Shown in pieces: positions 16,509-25,264 of a stretch of DNA of 64,000 nt (position 1 is the first letter of the stretch; each line of letters begins with the position of its first letter). A program made the translations under genes and the position numbers. Where the stretch lies: positions 39,144-103,143 of the forward strand of contig CAYMCO010000018.1 of assembly GCA_964388955.1 (NCBI GenBank). The letters are read 5' to 3'. The notes beneath the pieces were generated by a model. It saw only the letters and a program-made list of their open reading frames with translations, had not been told where the DNA came from and did not search any database. The DNA comes from CAYMCO01 sp964388955 (GTDB lineage Bacteria > Chloroflexota > Anaerolineae > Anaerolineales > E44-bin32).

Positions 16509-17441
16509 ATGAAGATCGGCCGACGCAGCATAGACATCTCCAACCGGGACAAGGTTTTCTTTCCGGAAGTCGGGGTGACAAAGGGGGACCTGATCGCCTA
16601 TTACTCATGGGTAGCCGCCATCATGCTCCCCCATGTGAAACGCTACGGCGTCAGCATGGAACGCTATCCCGATGGCCTCTCCGGGGAGGGCTTCTACAAC
16701 AAGGACGCCCCCGACTATTTCCCAGATTGGATCCACACCGTGGAATTCCCGAAGCGGGAGGGGGGTAGCTTCGACGCTCCGGTTATCGACTGCAAAGCAA
16801 CCTTGATCTATCTGGCCGACCAGGCGATGATCACCCCCCATCTCTATCTGGCCCGCTCCGATAATCTGGAACATCCGGACAAGATGATCTACGACCTGGA
16901 TCCCCCTGAAGGCACGCGCGATTTCCATGCAGTGAGAGAGGCAGCTCTGGACCTGCGCGATGTCATGCGCGAATTGGGTCTCACCCCGTGGGTCCAGACC
17001 ACCGGCTCCAAGGGTTTCCACGTTGTGGTCGCGCTGGACCGGGACGAGGCTTTCGAGTCCGTCCGGCGATTCGCCCATGATCTCGCGCTCCTGCTGGTCC
17101 GCCGGCACGAGGACAAGTACACGCTTGAGCAGCGCAAGAACAAGCGCAAGGGCCGCATCTTCCTGGACGTGCTGCGTAACTCCTACGGCGCCACCGCTGT
17201 CGCCCCCTATGCGGTGCGTACTCGGCCCAGTGCTACTGTGGCGACTCCGGTGGATTGGGACGAGGTAGAGGGCGGCGCTTCACCCCGCGACTGGACGCTC
17301 AAGAGCATCCCCCGGCGGTTGGATCAGAAGGGGGACCCGTGGTCGGGCTTGATGCGCCACGCGCAATCCCTGGGCAATCGACGCGATGCCCTCGAGAGCA
17401 TGCTGCAACATGTGGAGCCTGCGCGGGAGGAGTTGGACTAG
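16509..17441 (+). CDS. ligD: LigD polymerase/primase domain protein (NHEJ polymerase)
   Basis: Archaeo-eukaryotic primase-like polymerase of bacterial non-homologous end joining, 310 residues, now a separate gene. Begins MKIGRRSIDISNRDKVFFPE; AGGAGGGG lies six bases before ATG 16509. Catalytic motifs are intact: YDLDPPEG (metal-binding DxD, about residue 132), GSKGFHVVV (about residue 170) and IFLDVLRN (third acidic residue, about residue 220). Family role: fills gaps and adds ribonucleotides at double-strand breaks with Ku. No Ku gene is in the window. The order phosphoesterase-ligase-polymerase suggests that an ancestral fused LigD broke up, leaving only this part under selection. Confidence 0.92.
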   Translation: MKIGRRSIDISNRDKVFFPEVGVTKGDLIAYYSWVAAIMLPHVKRYGVSMERYPDGLSGEGFYNKDAPDYFPDWIHTVEFPKREGGSFDAPVIDCKATLIYLADQAMITPHLYLARSDNLEHPDKMIYDLDPPEGTRDFHAVREAALDLRDVMRELGLTPWVQTTGSKGFHVVVALDRDEAFESVRRFAHDLALLLVRRHEDKYTLEQRKNKRKGRIFLDVLRNSYGATAVAPYAVRTRPSATVATPVDWDEVEGGASPRDWTLKSIPRRLDQKGDPWSGLMRHAQSLGNRRDALESMLQHVEPAREELD

Positions 17442-17562
17442 GCTGCTCGATAGTAGTAGTGGCCTGGTGAATAGGGTCCGAGGCCAAAATGGTCAGCCGG
17501 AGGCGGATGTCAGCGCGCGCCGATCGCCATCAGCAAATCGCACCGATGTGCTGCCGTGAAGA

Positions 17563-18087
17563 TTAGAGGCCAGCAACGTCAAGGGAAGCCTCTTGCACCT
17601 CTCCTTCCGGATGCCGAAGAACATTGATCGAACCATCGGGTTCAAGGATCACGGCATATACATTGGCCATATCCACCAGCCCATGCGCGCGCGCCGCCTG
17701 GCGGACCTCATCATGGGTGATATTCTCCTTCGCCAAGCTGGCATTATTGTAGTCCCCCCGATAGAAGAGCAAAGTGGGCTCGTGCTCCAGGATGCGGCTT
17801 GCCCAAGGAAACTGGTAGATTACCCGGGAGACGAAGGAATGGAACAGGATCAAGAAGCCGAAGACGGTCAACCCTTCGATCAACGATACGCCGGCGGTGA
17901 GGATCGTGGCCGCCAGGATCGGGCCGAGAGTCAACGGGATGATCATGTCGAATGCCGTCATGCGGGAGAGAACCCGCGTCCGCGCCAGCCGCAGCATGAT
18001 CATGACGGCCAGGTAGCTCAATACCACCGAGGACAACAGGCGGACCAGATTACTGACCTCATAGTCGAATAGATGCTCCCAAGGCAT
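17563..18087 (-). CDS. DUF421 (YetF-type) membrane protein
   Basis: 174 residues. Three membrane helices in the first 90 residues (LLSSVVLSYLAVMIMLRLA; MIIPLTLGPILAATILTAG; GLTVFGFLILFHSFVSRVI), then a cytoplasmic domain with LLFYRGDYNNASLAKENITH, EVRQAARAHGL and YAVILEPDGSINVL, which is the standard DUF421 core. AGGA precedes the ATG. Function of the family is unclear (roles in the spore or stress envelope have been proposed for relatives). A single gene, convergent with the LigD polymerase gene. Confidence 0.85.
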   Translation of the reverse strand: MPWEHLFDYEVSNLVRLLSSVVLSYLAVMIMLRLARTRVLSRMTAFDMIIPLTLGPILAATILTAGVSLIEGLTVFGFLILFHSFVSRVIYQFPWASRILEHEPTLLFYRGDYNNASLAKENITHDEVRQAARAHGLVDMANVYAVILEPDGSINVLRHPEGEVQEASLDVAGL

Positions 18088-18519
18088 ATCCGTCGGTCCT
18101 TTCTATTCGAGGGCGTGGCCCTCTCGGCGTTGCCTGAAGAATTCAGCGCCCTGCGCCGACTCCCCTGCAGCTCGGGGGCTCAACAGGGCAAAGCCCCCAA
18201 GGACGGAGGAGAACTTCCCAGCTATCAGCTCGGGAAACCATCGCCCCAGGCCAAGGCGGTTTACACGATGGATGTTAGCACCTTTATGGACGGGGCGCGG
18301 CGCGAAATCCCCACAGGATCCGCGCCAACCCCGCTAGGTCCTTATCGCATCCAACACGTCATCCAGAGAGCGTGTATTCAGCACATCTCCGGCCTCGAGC
18401 CAGCCCCTGCGCCGGAACCGACGCAGGGGCGCGGGATGCGGAAGTCTCCCGTCCATCCAGGAATGGATCGGTCTGGCAACGAGTCTGGAATCTACCGGCG
18501 CAGGGGGATGGGCCACCAG
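18088..18519. other. Intergenic region, no gene recognised
   Basis: 432 bases. Open frames on both strands show no recognisable protein. One perfect 8-bp hairpin (CCCCTGCG, 18404-18411, with 18422-18429) has no T run. Nothing else is seen. Confidence 0.5.
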
Positions 18520-19233
18520 CTAGGAGCCGTTGGAATCGGTCGTGGATTCCCGTGATCCCTGGCCCGTGGGCTCACGGCGGATCCAGACCTTGTGCGCGAG
18601 AATATCCCGATCCAAGAGCAACCGGTAGAGGATCACCTTCCGGCGATCTTCCCTCTTCTCCGGCAACGGCCGGCGGTTCGCCTCCACCCGCTTGGCCAGG
18701 GTGATGAGAAGCATCCCCCCAGTGAGCGGAATGGCAATCGCAGGGCCGTTCGTCCAGTGAGCGAAAAAGGGGAGCCCGATCATGCCCAGCAATCCCAGTG
18801 GAGCCGAGTCGCCCAACACCCATCCAAGTGCCAACCAGGCCAACAGCCACGGAAACGCCAGCGGGTAGAGCACCAGCCAGACACCGAGGAAGGTGCTCAA
18901 CCCTCGCCCACCGGTGAACCCCAAGTATACCGGCCAGTTGTGACCCACCGCCGCCGTGAGCCCGGCCGCGGCTGCAGCACCATCCCCCAGACCGGCCACC
19001 AGGGCCAGCCAAGCCGGGGCCGCAGCCTTGGCCATATCGAATATGCCTACCGGGATGATCGCCCAACGGGCCACGTGTTCCCAGACCATGGATCCACTGA
19101 CCGTCCCGCTTCCATAGCGCCGCACGTCGATTTTCTTGATGTATTTTCCTGCCAAGTACGCGGTGGGAATCGATCCGAGCAGGTAGCCGAGGATGATGAA
19201 GGCCACCCATCCCAGAGAAACCGGCAGGCTCAT
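18520..19233 (-). CDS. PlsY-like glycerol-3-phosphate acyltransferase (divergent)
   Basis: 237-residue multi-spanning membrane enzyme. PlsY transfers acyl groups from acyl phosphate to glycerol 3-phosphate. Three family motifs are recognisable: GYLLGSIPTAYLAGK (residues 16-30), RRYGSGTVSGSMVWEH (where most PlsY have GSGNxGATN) and VGHNWPVYLGFTGGRGLSTF (where most have GHxFPxFxxFKGGKG). The Asn-to-Thr and Lys-to-Arg changes mean it may be a divergent paralogue. A charged 45-residue C-terminal tail is unusual. GGAGG precedes the ATG. It overlaps the DegV gene by four bases (ATGA), so the two are translationally coupled, which supports a shared acyl-phosphate route. Confidence 0.8.
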   Translation of the reverse strand: MSLPVSLGWVAFIILGYLLGSIPTAYLAGKYIKKIDVRRYGSGTVSGSMVWEHVARWAIIPVGIFDMAKAAAPAWLALVAGLGDGAAAAAGLTAAVGHNWPVYLGFTGGRGLSTFLGVWLVLYPLAFPWLLAWLALGWVLGDSAPLGLLGMIGLPFFAHWTNGPAIAIPLTGGMLLITLAKRVEANRRPLPEKREDRRKVILYRLLLDRDILAHKVWIRREPTGQGSRESTTDSNGS

Positions 19234-20126
19234 CCCGTCGCCTCCGGAGGATCATCCAAGAAATAGGCCAAGCCGAAGGTGCCCGGCCCGGCATGAGCGC
19301 CCATCACGGGGCTGAATTCGGTGATGAAGCGCTGCGGAGCCTCGATCCGACCTTTGATCTTGGACATCAGCTCCTCCGCCTTCTCAGCCGCGCAAGCGTG
19401 CATCACCGCCAGTCCTTTGAGGTCCCGCCCCCCGATCCGCTTCTCCACGGTCGTGATCAGCCGTTCCTCGGCTTGACGGATCCCATGCGCCGGGGCGAGA
19501 ATGCCGATCTGACCCGGCCCTTTGCTCCCAATGACCGGATGGATATGCAGCGCGTTGCCCAGCGCGGCCGCGATTCCCGGAACCCTGCCCCCCCGCTTCA
19601 GATATGTCAAGGTATCCAGCACGAACGCGAAGCCTGTGCGCGGGATCGCGGCCTTGGCAACGGATATTACTTGCTTCAGGTCAGCGCCGGAATGCGCCGC
19701 CTCTGCCGCCGCCAGCACCACAAAGCCTTCGGCCATTGTCGCCATGCGGCTGTCTACGACCGCCACCGGAAAGTCGCCCACAGATTTCGCTGCAAGACGA
19801 GCGGATGAATACATCATGCTTAGATTCTTCGAAAGCGTGATCACGACCACCCCGGTTGCGCCCTCGCGTTGTGCCTGCCGATAGGCCTCCAGAAAGGGCT
19901 CCGGCCCGGGCGAGGACGTGGTGGGGAACTTGCTTTCCTTCTGCAGACGGGCGTAGAACTCCACCGGCGTGATGTCCACCCCATCCCTCAGCACCTGCTC
20001 ACCGAAGACTAGCCGCAGGGGAACGATCTCGATTCCATACCGGCCGACCAGGAGTGGGGGCAGACAAACGTTGGAGTCCGTGAGGAGCTTGATTTTGCCC
20101 ATCGGACTGGCTAGGTTTTCGTCCAT
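19230..20126 (-). CDS. DegV family fatty-acid-binding protein (FakB-like)
   Basis: 298 residues from ATG 20126 (MDENLASPMGKIKLLTDSN); a TTG five codons upstream and an ATG eight codons downstream are alternatives. Family features: LLTDSNVCLPP at the N-terminus, FPTTSSPGPEPFLEAY (the conserved TSxPs loop, about residue 70), SKNLSMMYSSARLAA, FVLDTLTYLKRGGRV and a C-terminal GAHAGPGTFGLAYF. The FakB role is to hold a fatty acid while FakA phosphorylates it; the acyl phosphate is then used by PlsY. Overlap with the downstream plsY-like gene fits this. FakA is not in the window. Confidence 0.9.
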   Translation of the reverse strand: MDENLASPMGKIKLLTDSNVCLPPLLVGRYGIEIVPLRLVFGEQVLRDGVDITPVEFYARLQKESKFPTTSSPGPEPFLEAYRQAQREGATGVVVITLSKNLSMMYSSARLAAKSVGDFPVAVVDSRMATMAEGFVVLAAAEAAHSGADLKQVISVAKAAIPRTGFAFVLDTLTYLKRGGRVPGIAAALGNALHIHPVIGSKGPGQIGILAPAHGIRQAEERLITTVEKRIGGRDLKGLAVMHACAAEKAEELMSKIKGRIEAPQRFITEFSPVMGAHAGPGTFGLAYFLDDPPEATG

Positions 20127-20634
20127 TCCGCGCGTCCCCAAGTGCTTTGTCGTCGACAGGGCTGCCCCAGTCAGCCAATCACGGAGCTCTTCTAAGGTTC
20201 ATAGGTTTGTCCGCTCGTGAGAGACGATACAGCGTCACATGGATTCCCCCCTCGAGTTTGGGGGGTGGCCGGGTCCGCTTCCAGCCCCTCGGCATGTGCA
20301 CCATGCGCCTTAGCGTCCAATAGAAGAATAACCGATGGCCCTGCGGATTGTCCACCCCTTTTCGGCAGAGGGAATGTACCCAGGACATTCGGGCTGGTGT
20401 ATCCACAGTCCGGGTTGTGGTAGTATGTGGCCCGTTGGACATGTAGGGGATCGGAAGGGCACATCAAGCGGAGCATCTTCTGCTCGGTATAATGCCAACC
20501 AGTCGCTCGGATTGATGCGATGCTGAAGAACTGGGGCGCCCATTTGGGCCTCGCCAGGATGCATCGTCGAAAAGTAGAGGGGAGAAGAACTGAACACCGT
20601 ACAGATCGTTTCAAGCTGCGTTTTCGGCATCACA
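20127..20634. other. Intergenic region with weak regulatory candidates
   Basis: 508 bases between divergent genes. A CCCCCC/GGGGGG hairpin lies near 20245-20266. A perfect TATAAT at 20488-20493 could drive the hydrolase gene but has no good -35 box. The segment just before the hydrolase ATG remains open in its frame (see that gene). No other gene is supported. Confidence 0.4.
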
Positions 20635-21522
20635 ATGGCGACACTGGGGGCTCCGCTGTTGGGCGAGCTCATCGCCACCAGCCCTCCACCGTATACGAAG
20701 CGCGCAACCCTTTCGGCCGCAAGCCTGGGCCTTCCCTTTGAGGAAGTCTCATTCCCGGCCACGGACGGGACGGCCCTACGCGGATGGTTCTTTTCCGGTG
20801 AGCGGCCCGATTCCCCCGCCATCCTGTACGCCCCCTCGACAGCATCCGACCAGCGGTCGGGCCTCTCCTTGGTCATGCCCTTCCACCGCGCGGGCTACGC
20901 GGTGCTTCTGTTCAGCTATCGCGGCACCGGATCGAGTGACGGGAATCGCTTCGGGTTCACGTACGGGGCCAAGGAAAGCGAAGACGTGGACGCCGCAATC
21001 CGCTTCCTCAGCGAGACGAAGGGAATTCAGCACGTCGGCGCAGTGGGCCATTCGGCGGGCGCGGTGTCGATCATCCTGAGCGCCTCCCGGAACGCGGACC
21101 TCGAGGCAGTGGTTGCCGCATCTCCATTCCCCTCCCTGGAGGAGATTTGGGAGTCAAACCGACCGGCCTTCATTCCTCGACCGCTGCAAGAGATGGCTTT
21201 CCAGTTTTCCGAGTGGACGCGCGGCTACTCGCGTCAGCAGATTCGCCCGTTGGATGTCATCGATCGTATCTCCCCCCGGCCGCTGCTTCTGATCCACGGG
21301 AGCCGAGACGGCCGCATCAGTTTTGAACAGTCGCAGCGCTTGTTCTTCGCCGCGCGCGAGCCCAAACAGCTATGGGTGGCGGAGGGCGCCACTCACGCCG
21401 AGGTGCGCTCTCCCGTCATGGACTCGATGGCGGATGAGATGATCCTCTTCTTCGATCGCGCGCTGCGCGGCGTGGTCACCAATCCTGTGCTGCGGAGACC
21501 GGGGCTTGTGCGAGGCTCCTGA
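20635..21522 (+). CDS. Alpha/beta hydrolase, probably membrane-anchored
   Basis: Serine hydrolase of the dipeptidyl-peptidase/BAAT type, 295 residues as drawn. Catalytic triad candidates: Ser in GHSAGA (about residue 138), Asp in HGSRDGRI (about residue 223) and His in EGATHAEV (about residue 252). The lid-proximal SYRGTGSSDG forms the oxyanion strand. The open frame continues upstream of the drawn ATG with a hydrophobic stretch (VQIVSSCVFGITMATLGAPL), preceded by AGGGGAGAA and a CTG at 20590. The true start may therefore be non-ATG, giving an N-terminal membrane anchor. Substrate unknown. Convergent with the cyclopropane synthase gene. Confidence 0.85.
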   Translation: MATLGAPLLGELIATSPPPYTKRATLSAASLGLPFEEVSFPATDGTALRGWFFSGERPDSPAILYAPSTASDQRSGLSLVMPFHRAGYAVLLFSYRGTGSSDGNRFGFTYGAKESEDVDAAIRFLSETKGIQHVGAVGHSAGAVSIILSASRNADLEAVVAASPFPSLEEIWESNRPAFIPRPLQEMAFQFSEWTRGYSRQQIRPLDVIDRISPRPLLLIHGSRDGRISFEQSQRLFFAAREPKQLWVAEGATHAEVRSPVMDSMADEMILFFDRALRGVVTNPVLRRPGLVRGS

Positions 21523-21649
21523 TACAGGCATCCCCTGGACGATCCGACATCGTCATCAAAGCGAGCGCGGGCAGTAGCTGCCGCAATCCAGTGGTTGGGC
21601 GCTCGATATCGGAGCCTCACGCTCCGCGCGGCGCGGGTGGTTCTTGGCA

Positions 21650-22990
21650 TCAACCCCTTTGGAGTGCGGCGGGCTGCCCCGAAGCGAAATATAGATCATC
21701 ACGCGTGAGCGGCAATCCACTCCGGCCATCCGGCCCAGGCTTGACCAGCAATGCCTGGTACACGTTCAGGCGACCGGTGGAAAAGCCGTGAGCCGACCCA
21801 GACATGAAGAGCCGCCATACCCGGTAGGTCGGCTCATCCACGAATTCCAGTGCGTCGGAATGGGCCTTCTCCAACCGGCGCGCCCAGTGCCTCAGCGTGA
21901 TGGCATAATGCTCCCTAAGGCTCTCCACATCGCGCACTTCGAACCCCACCCCCTCCGCGATCCGCAGCGACGTGCTGATAGGGACCAGTTCCCCGTCAGG
22001 GAAGACATATACATCGGAAAAGGAGCGGCCCGGCCGAGGACGGTCTATCGCCCGGCGGGTGATGCCATGGTTAAGGAAGGCCCCTCCCGGGCGCAGCAGG
22101 TCATACGCCCGCCTGAAATACGTCTCCAAGCGCGCCTCACCGACGTGCTCGAACATGCCCACACTCGACAGGGCGTCAAACTCACCCCACTCATGGAGTT
22201 CTCGATAGTCCTCCAACGCCACCCGGCATTTCGCTTCCAACCCGGCCTCGACGATGCGCTCCGAGGCGAACTCCACCTGCGGCTGGCTCAATGTGATGCC
22301 GAGGACGCGCACGCCGTATTGGCGAGCCGCATACGTCACCAAGCCGCCCCATCCGCAACCGATATCCAACAAACGCTGGCCCGCTTGAAGCCTGAGCTTG
22401 CGGCAGATATGATCCATCTTCTGGATCTGCGCCTCGGCCAGGCTGTCCTCCGGCGTGCGGAAATAGGCGCAAGAATACACCATGTTTGTGTCAAGCCAAA
22501 GGGAATAGAAATCGTTCGACACATCATAGTGATAGGCAATCGCCTGCCGATCGCGGGCGATCGAGTGACGTTCGCCCCTCATCTCGGATCGGCCGCGAGT
22601 CGTGGATGCATGGCGGTCCGCGCGCGGCAAGCGCAGCAGATTCATACCGAGCGTTAGTCTGGTCTTGAGATTTTGCGCCGCGGAGGCGAGATCTTCGGCC
22701 AGCCGAAACACGGCCTCGATATCACCCTGGATATCGAAGTCGTCGTATAGATAGGCTTCGGCCAACCCCAATTCGCTCCCGGGCAGGAACATGCGCCGAA
22801 GTGCGCCGGGGTGGTTGAGCACCAGTGTGGCACGTCTTGATCCGTCGTCCGGCCAGCGCGTCCCGTCCCACAGCCGAATTCCGACCTGGCGCATATCGGC
22901 TTCCGAGAAAAGATCGGCGAGAATCCGTAGTGAGATTTCTCGGTTTCGACCCACTCCGTATACCTCCCCGTCCCCAATCTGAAGGCCCAT
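21650..22990 (-). CDS. cfa: Cyclopropane-fatty-acyl-phospholipid synthase family methyltransferase
   Basis: 446 residues; uses S-adenosylmethionine to add a methylene bridge to unsaturated acyl chains of membrane phospholipids. N-terminal lipid-binding domain (residues 1-130), then IAYHYDVSNDFYSLWLD, the SAM motif RLLDIGCGWGGLVTYAAR (about residue 215), LSSVGMFEHVGEARLETYF, YVFPDGELVP and the C-terminal WRLFMSGSAHGF. These are all standard Cfa motifs. The ATG follows GAGGGGA closely. Monocistronic, reading away from the promoter region of carbamate kinase. Nearby DegV and PlsY genes give the area a lipid theme. Confidence 0.92.
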   Translation of the reverse strand: MGLQIGDGEVYGVGRNREISLRILADLFSEADMRQVGIRLWDGTRWPDDGSRRATLVLNHPGALRRMFLPGSELGLAEAYLYDDFDIQGDIEAVFRLAEDLASAAQNLKTRLTLGMNLLRLPRADRHASTTRGRSEMRGERHSIARDRQAIAYHYDVSNDFYSLWLDTNMVYSCAYFRTPEDSLAEAQIQKMDHICRKLRLQAGQRLLDIGCGWGGLVTYAARQYGVRVLGITLSQPQVEFASERIVEAGLEAKCRVALEDYRELHEWGEFDALSSVGMFEHVGEARLETYFRRAYDLLRPGGAFLNHGITRRAIDRPRPGRSFSDVYVFPDGELVPISTSLRIAEGVGFEVRDVESLREHYAITLRHWARRLEKAHSDALEFVDEPTYRVWRLFMSGSAHGFSTGRLNVYQALLVKPGPDGRSGLPLTRDDLYFASGQPAALQRG

Positions 22991-23624
22991 TCCCCTCGGG
23001 CAGGCGGACTTCAGGAATCAATCCGCACCCCGCAGTTCGACCGCCGGCCGAGGGCATTGAGTAGGTGCAATTCGAGTATATCCTCAATCCGGTTCCGTGG
23101 CCCATTCAGACGGATCGCGGGCGAGCGTCCCGGTCACGCGGTCGCCCCCGCAGTACGCGCGGAGGACGGCTTATCCCATGCTGTGCTCCGAACGGACCCT
23201 TCGATACACCCCGCGGCGGAGCCCGTCCCGAGGCAGCGATGGGGCGCGCCGCACACGAGTTCCGCTTTCCTTCATGGGAGGAATCTGAGAGACCGCGATC
23301 CAAGCCTGCCGATCCTGGCGAAGCCCTCATTGAAACTGGATAATGGGGACTCGGCGCTCGAAGTCTCAGGTGGCAAGGGGTGGGTATACGCATGCGGGCC
23401 GCATTTCTTCCAGAATCAACCTCCCTGAGAGCAAGTTCCTCAAAGCAACGCGGTATTGCTTCCCTATTATTGCAGAAAATCCTTTGCATATTGCCGCCCC
23501 TTTGGGGTATGCTATATGGGTCCCGCTCGAGCCCACTTGAACTGAATCTCTGGTTCTTCTTGTCAGGGATCCTATTCGACAGACCCGAGCACGACGCCGG
23601 ACAACTACACCGCAGGAGGCACAA
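22991..23624. other. Intergenic region between divergent cfa and arcC
   Basis: 634 bases without a convincing gene in any frame. Its arcC-proximal end holds the promoter candidate at 23484-23513; the rest shows nothing identifiable. Confidence 0.5.
23484..23513 (+). promoter_or_regulatory. Candidate promoter of carbamate kinase gene
   Basis: TTGCAT (23484-23489), 18-base spacer, TATGCT (23508-23513, continuing ATAT). It lies in an AT-richer patch about 110 bases before the arcC start. Confidence 0.5.
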
Positions 23625-24590
23625 ATGAGATTAGTGATCGCGCTAGGGGGAAATGCTATCAAGCAAGCTGACGAGGCCGGAACCACGGAGGAACAATTCC
23701 GGAACTGCGACGTCACAGCTCGTCACATCGCCCGCATTATCGAAGGCATGGAGCCGGGGGACACGCTCACCATCACGCATGGCAACGGGCCGCAGGCTGG
23801 AAATCTGCTCGTGCAGCAGGACGCCGCGCAGGAGCGCGTCCCCGCCCATCCACTGGACATCGTCGGTTCGATGACCCAGGGACAGATCGGTTATATGCTG
23901 CAGCAGACGATCACCAACCGGCTCAAGGGTCTGGGCGTGGAGCGGTCCGTACTCGCTGTGGTCAACCGGGTATTGGTCAACAAGGATGACCCGGAGTTCT
24001 TCGGTGAGAGGGCATCCAAGCCGGTAGGCAACTTCTTCACCGAGGCGAGGGCCAAGGAGTTGAAAGCGGAGAATCCGGATTACATCTTCAAGAATGTGAA
24101 GCCTGGCGTGGAGAAGGGTTGGCGCAGGGTCGTCCCCTCGCCGGATCCGATCAAGAATGTCGAAGCGGAGGCCATCCGGGCCATGGTGGAAGCCGGAATC
24201 ATCGTCATCGCCTCCGGAGGTGGCGGCATCCCCGTCATTCTCCGGGACGATGGGCAGTATCGTGGTGTGGAGGCGGTGATCGACAAAGATCTTGCCGGAC
24301 AGCGGCTGGCAGCCGAGGTGGAGGCGGACGTCTATCTGATCCTGACGGACGTCGAATACGCCAAGCTCAACTTCGGCAAGCCCGATGAGCAGGTCGTGGA
24401 GAAGATGGCTCTCGGCCAGGCGAAGGCCTACCTGGCGAAGGGTCACTTCCTGGCGGGCAGTATGGGGCCCAAAGTGAAAGCCTGCATCCGCTTTCTAGAA
24501 AACGGCGGGCAGCGCGCTGTCATTACATCCCTGGATAAGGCTTTGGAGGCGCTGCGGGGCGAGGCCGGGACGCAGATCCTGCCCGACTGA
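23625..24590 (+). CDS. arcC: Carbamate kinase
   Basis: 321 residues. Catalyses carbamoyl phosphate + ADP to ATP + carbamate (reversible), usually in the cytoplasm as the last step of arginine, agmatine, allantoin or related ureide breakdown. Signatures: VIALGGNAIKQADEAG at the N-terminus, ITHGNGPQAGNLL (about residue 50), RVVPSPDPIKNVEAEAI, IASGGGGIPVI, GVEAVIDKDLAGQRLA, and the C-terminal FLAGSMGPKVKACIRFLE. AGGAGG lies before the ATG. No arcA/arcB next to it. The carbamoyltransferase in the hydantoinase operon 19 kb to the left is the only candidate partner in the window. Confidence 0.96.
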   Translation: MRLVIALGGNAIKQADEAGTTEEQFRNCDVTARHIARIIEGMEPGDTLTITHGNGPQAGNLLVQQDAAQERVPAHPLDIVGSMTQGQIGYMLQQTITNRLKGLGVERSVLAVVNRVLVNKDDPEFFGERASKPVGNFFTEARAKELKAENPDYIFKNVKPGVEKGWRRVVPSPDPIKNVEAEAIRAMVEAGIIVIASGGGGIPVILRDDGQYRGVEAVIDKDLAGQRLAAEVEADVYLILTDVEYAKLNFGKPDEQVVEKMALGQAKAYLAKGHFLAGSMGPKVKACIRFLENGGQRAVITSLDKALEALRGEAGTQILPD

Positions 24591-24625
24591 ACCCACTCTG
24601 GATATCACCGGATTCGGACAGAAAA

Positions 24626-24647
24626 GGGCGTTCCTTCGGGAACGCCC
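24626..24647. terminator. Hairpin terminator with TTCG tetraloop
   Basis: Perfect 9-bp stem (GGGCGTTCC, loop TTCG, GGAACGCCC) 35 bases after the arcC stop. The upstream arm is preceded by GAAAA, so on the minus strand the stem is followed by TTTTC. It can therefore also stop transcripts arriving from the injection-system operon on the right. Confidence 0.75.
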
Positions 24648-25264
24648 GGCTGCGTCAAAGACACTCATGGGTCTCGGAGCGGCACATAACCCTCTCGAGC
24701 GGATCGTGCAGGGCTGTTCAATGCCATTCCCATGAGCCTTGCTGAGCAAACGACAATGACGCCGGACGCGCCCAGCACCCCTGGTCCGACCCAGGGTCGT
24801 GTTATTTCGCCTTCGCCTCTTGTTCTTTCAACCCATATTTCTATATTCCAATGGCCACACAGAATACTCTATGGAGGTATTTGCCGAAGGCCCCGACGCA
24901 GCATGCGACGTGGCTACGACCATCGGAGGCGGCCTCCGCAGAGGGTGACCGGGGAGACCCCCTGGCGTGGCAACTCTAGGGGAAGATGGCTGGATACAGA
25001 GGCATATTCGTCCCGGAAAGGGGCAATTCGTGAATTCCCCCTACAACGATGGGGAAGGGCTCCCACTCCAGATTGGAACGGAGACCCATCCCAGGGCAGT
25101 TGGGGCAGCCATATCGGGGGCGAAGGCTCGACCCAGGCCGCACTCGAAAAGTCGAGGCCGCCCGCCGAATGTCTGTCCGCTCGCTGCGCTCGCGGCCAGC
25201 AGCAAGCTGCCGGACTCCATAACGGCGCCTCCGTAGAGACCTTGCACGCGACATCTCCAGCAGC
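24648..25264. other. Intergenic region after the injection-system operon
   Basis: 617 bases; open frames on both strands have no recognisable product. A short AT-rich patch lies near 24820-24870. No gene supported. Confidence 0.5.

Noticed and set aside
18404..18429. 8-bp hairpin as a terminator
   Set aside because: No T run on either strand and not close to any gene end.
20488..20493. Perfect TATAAT as hydrolase promoter
   Set aside because: No -35 box at proper spacing; kept only as a mention in the intergenic entry.
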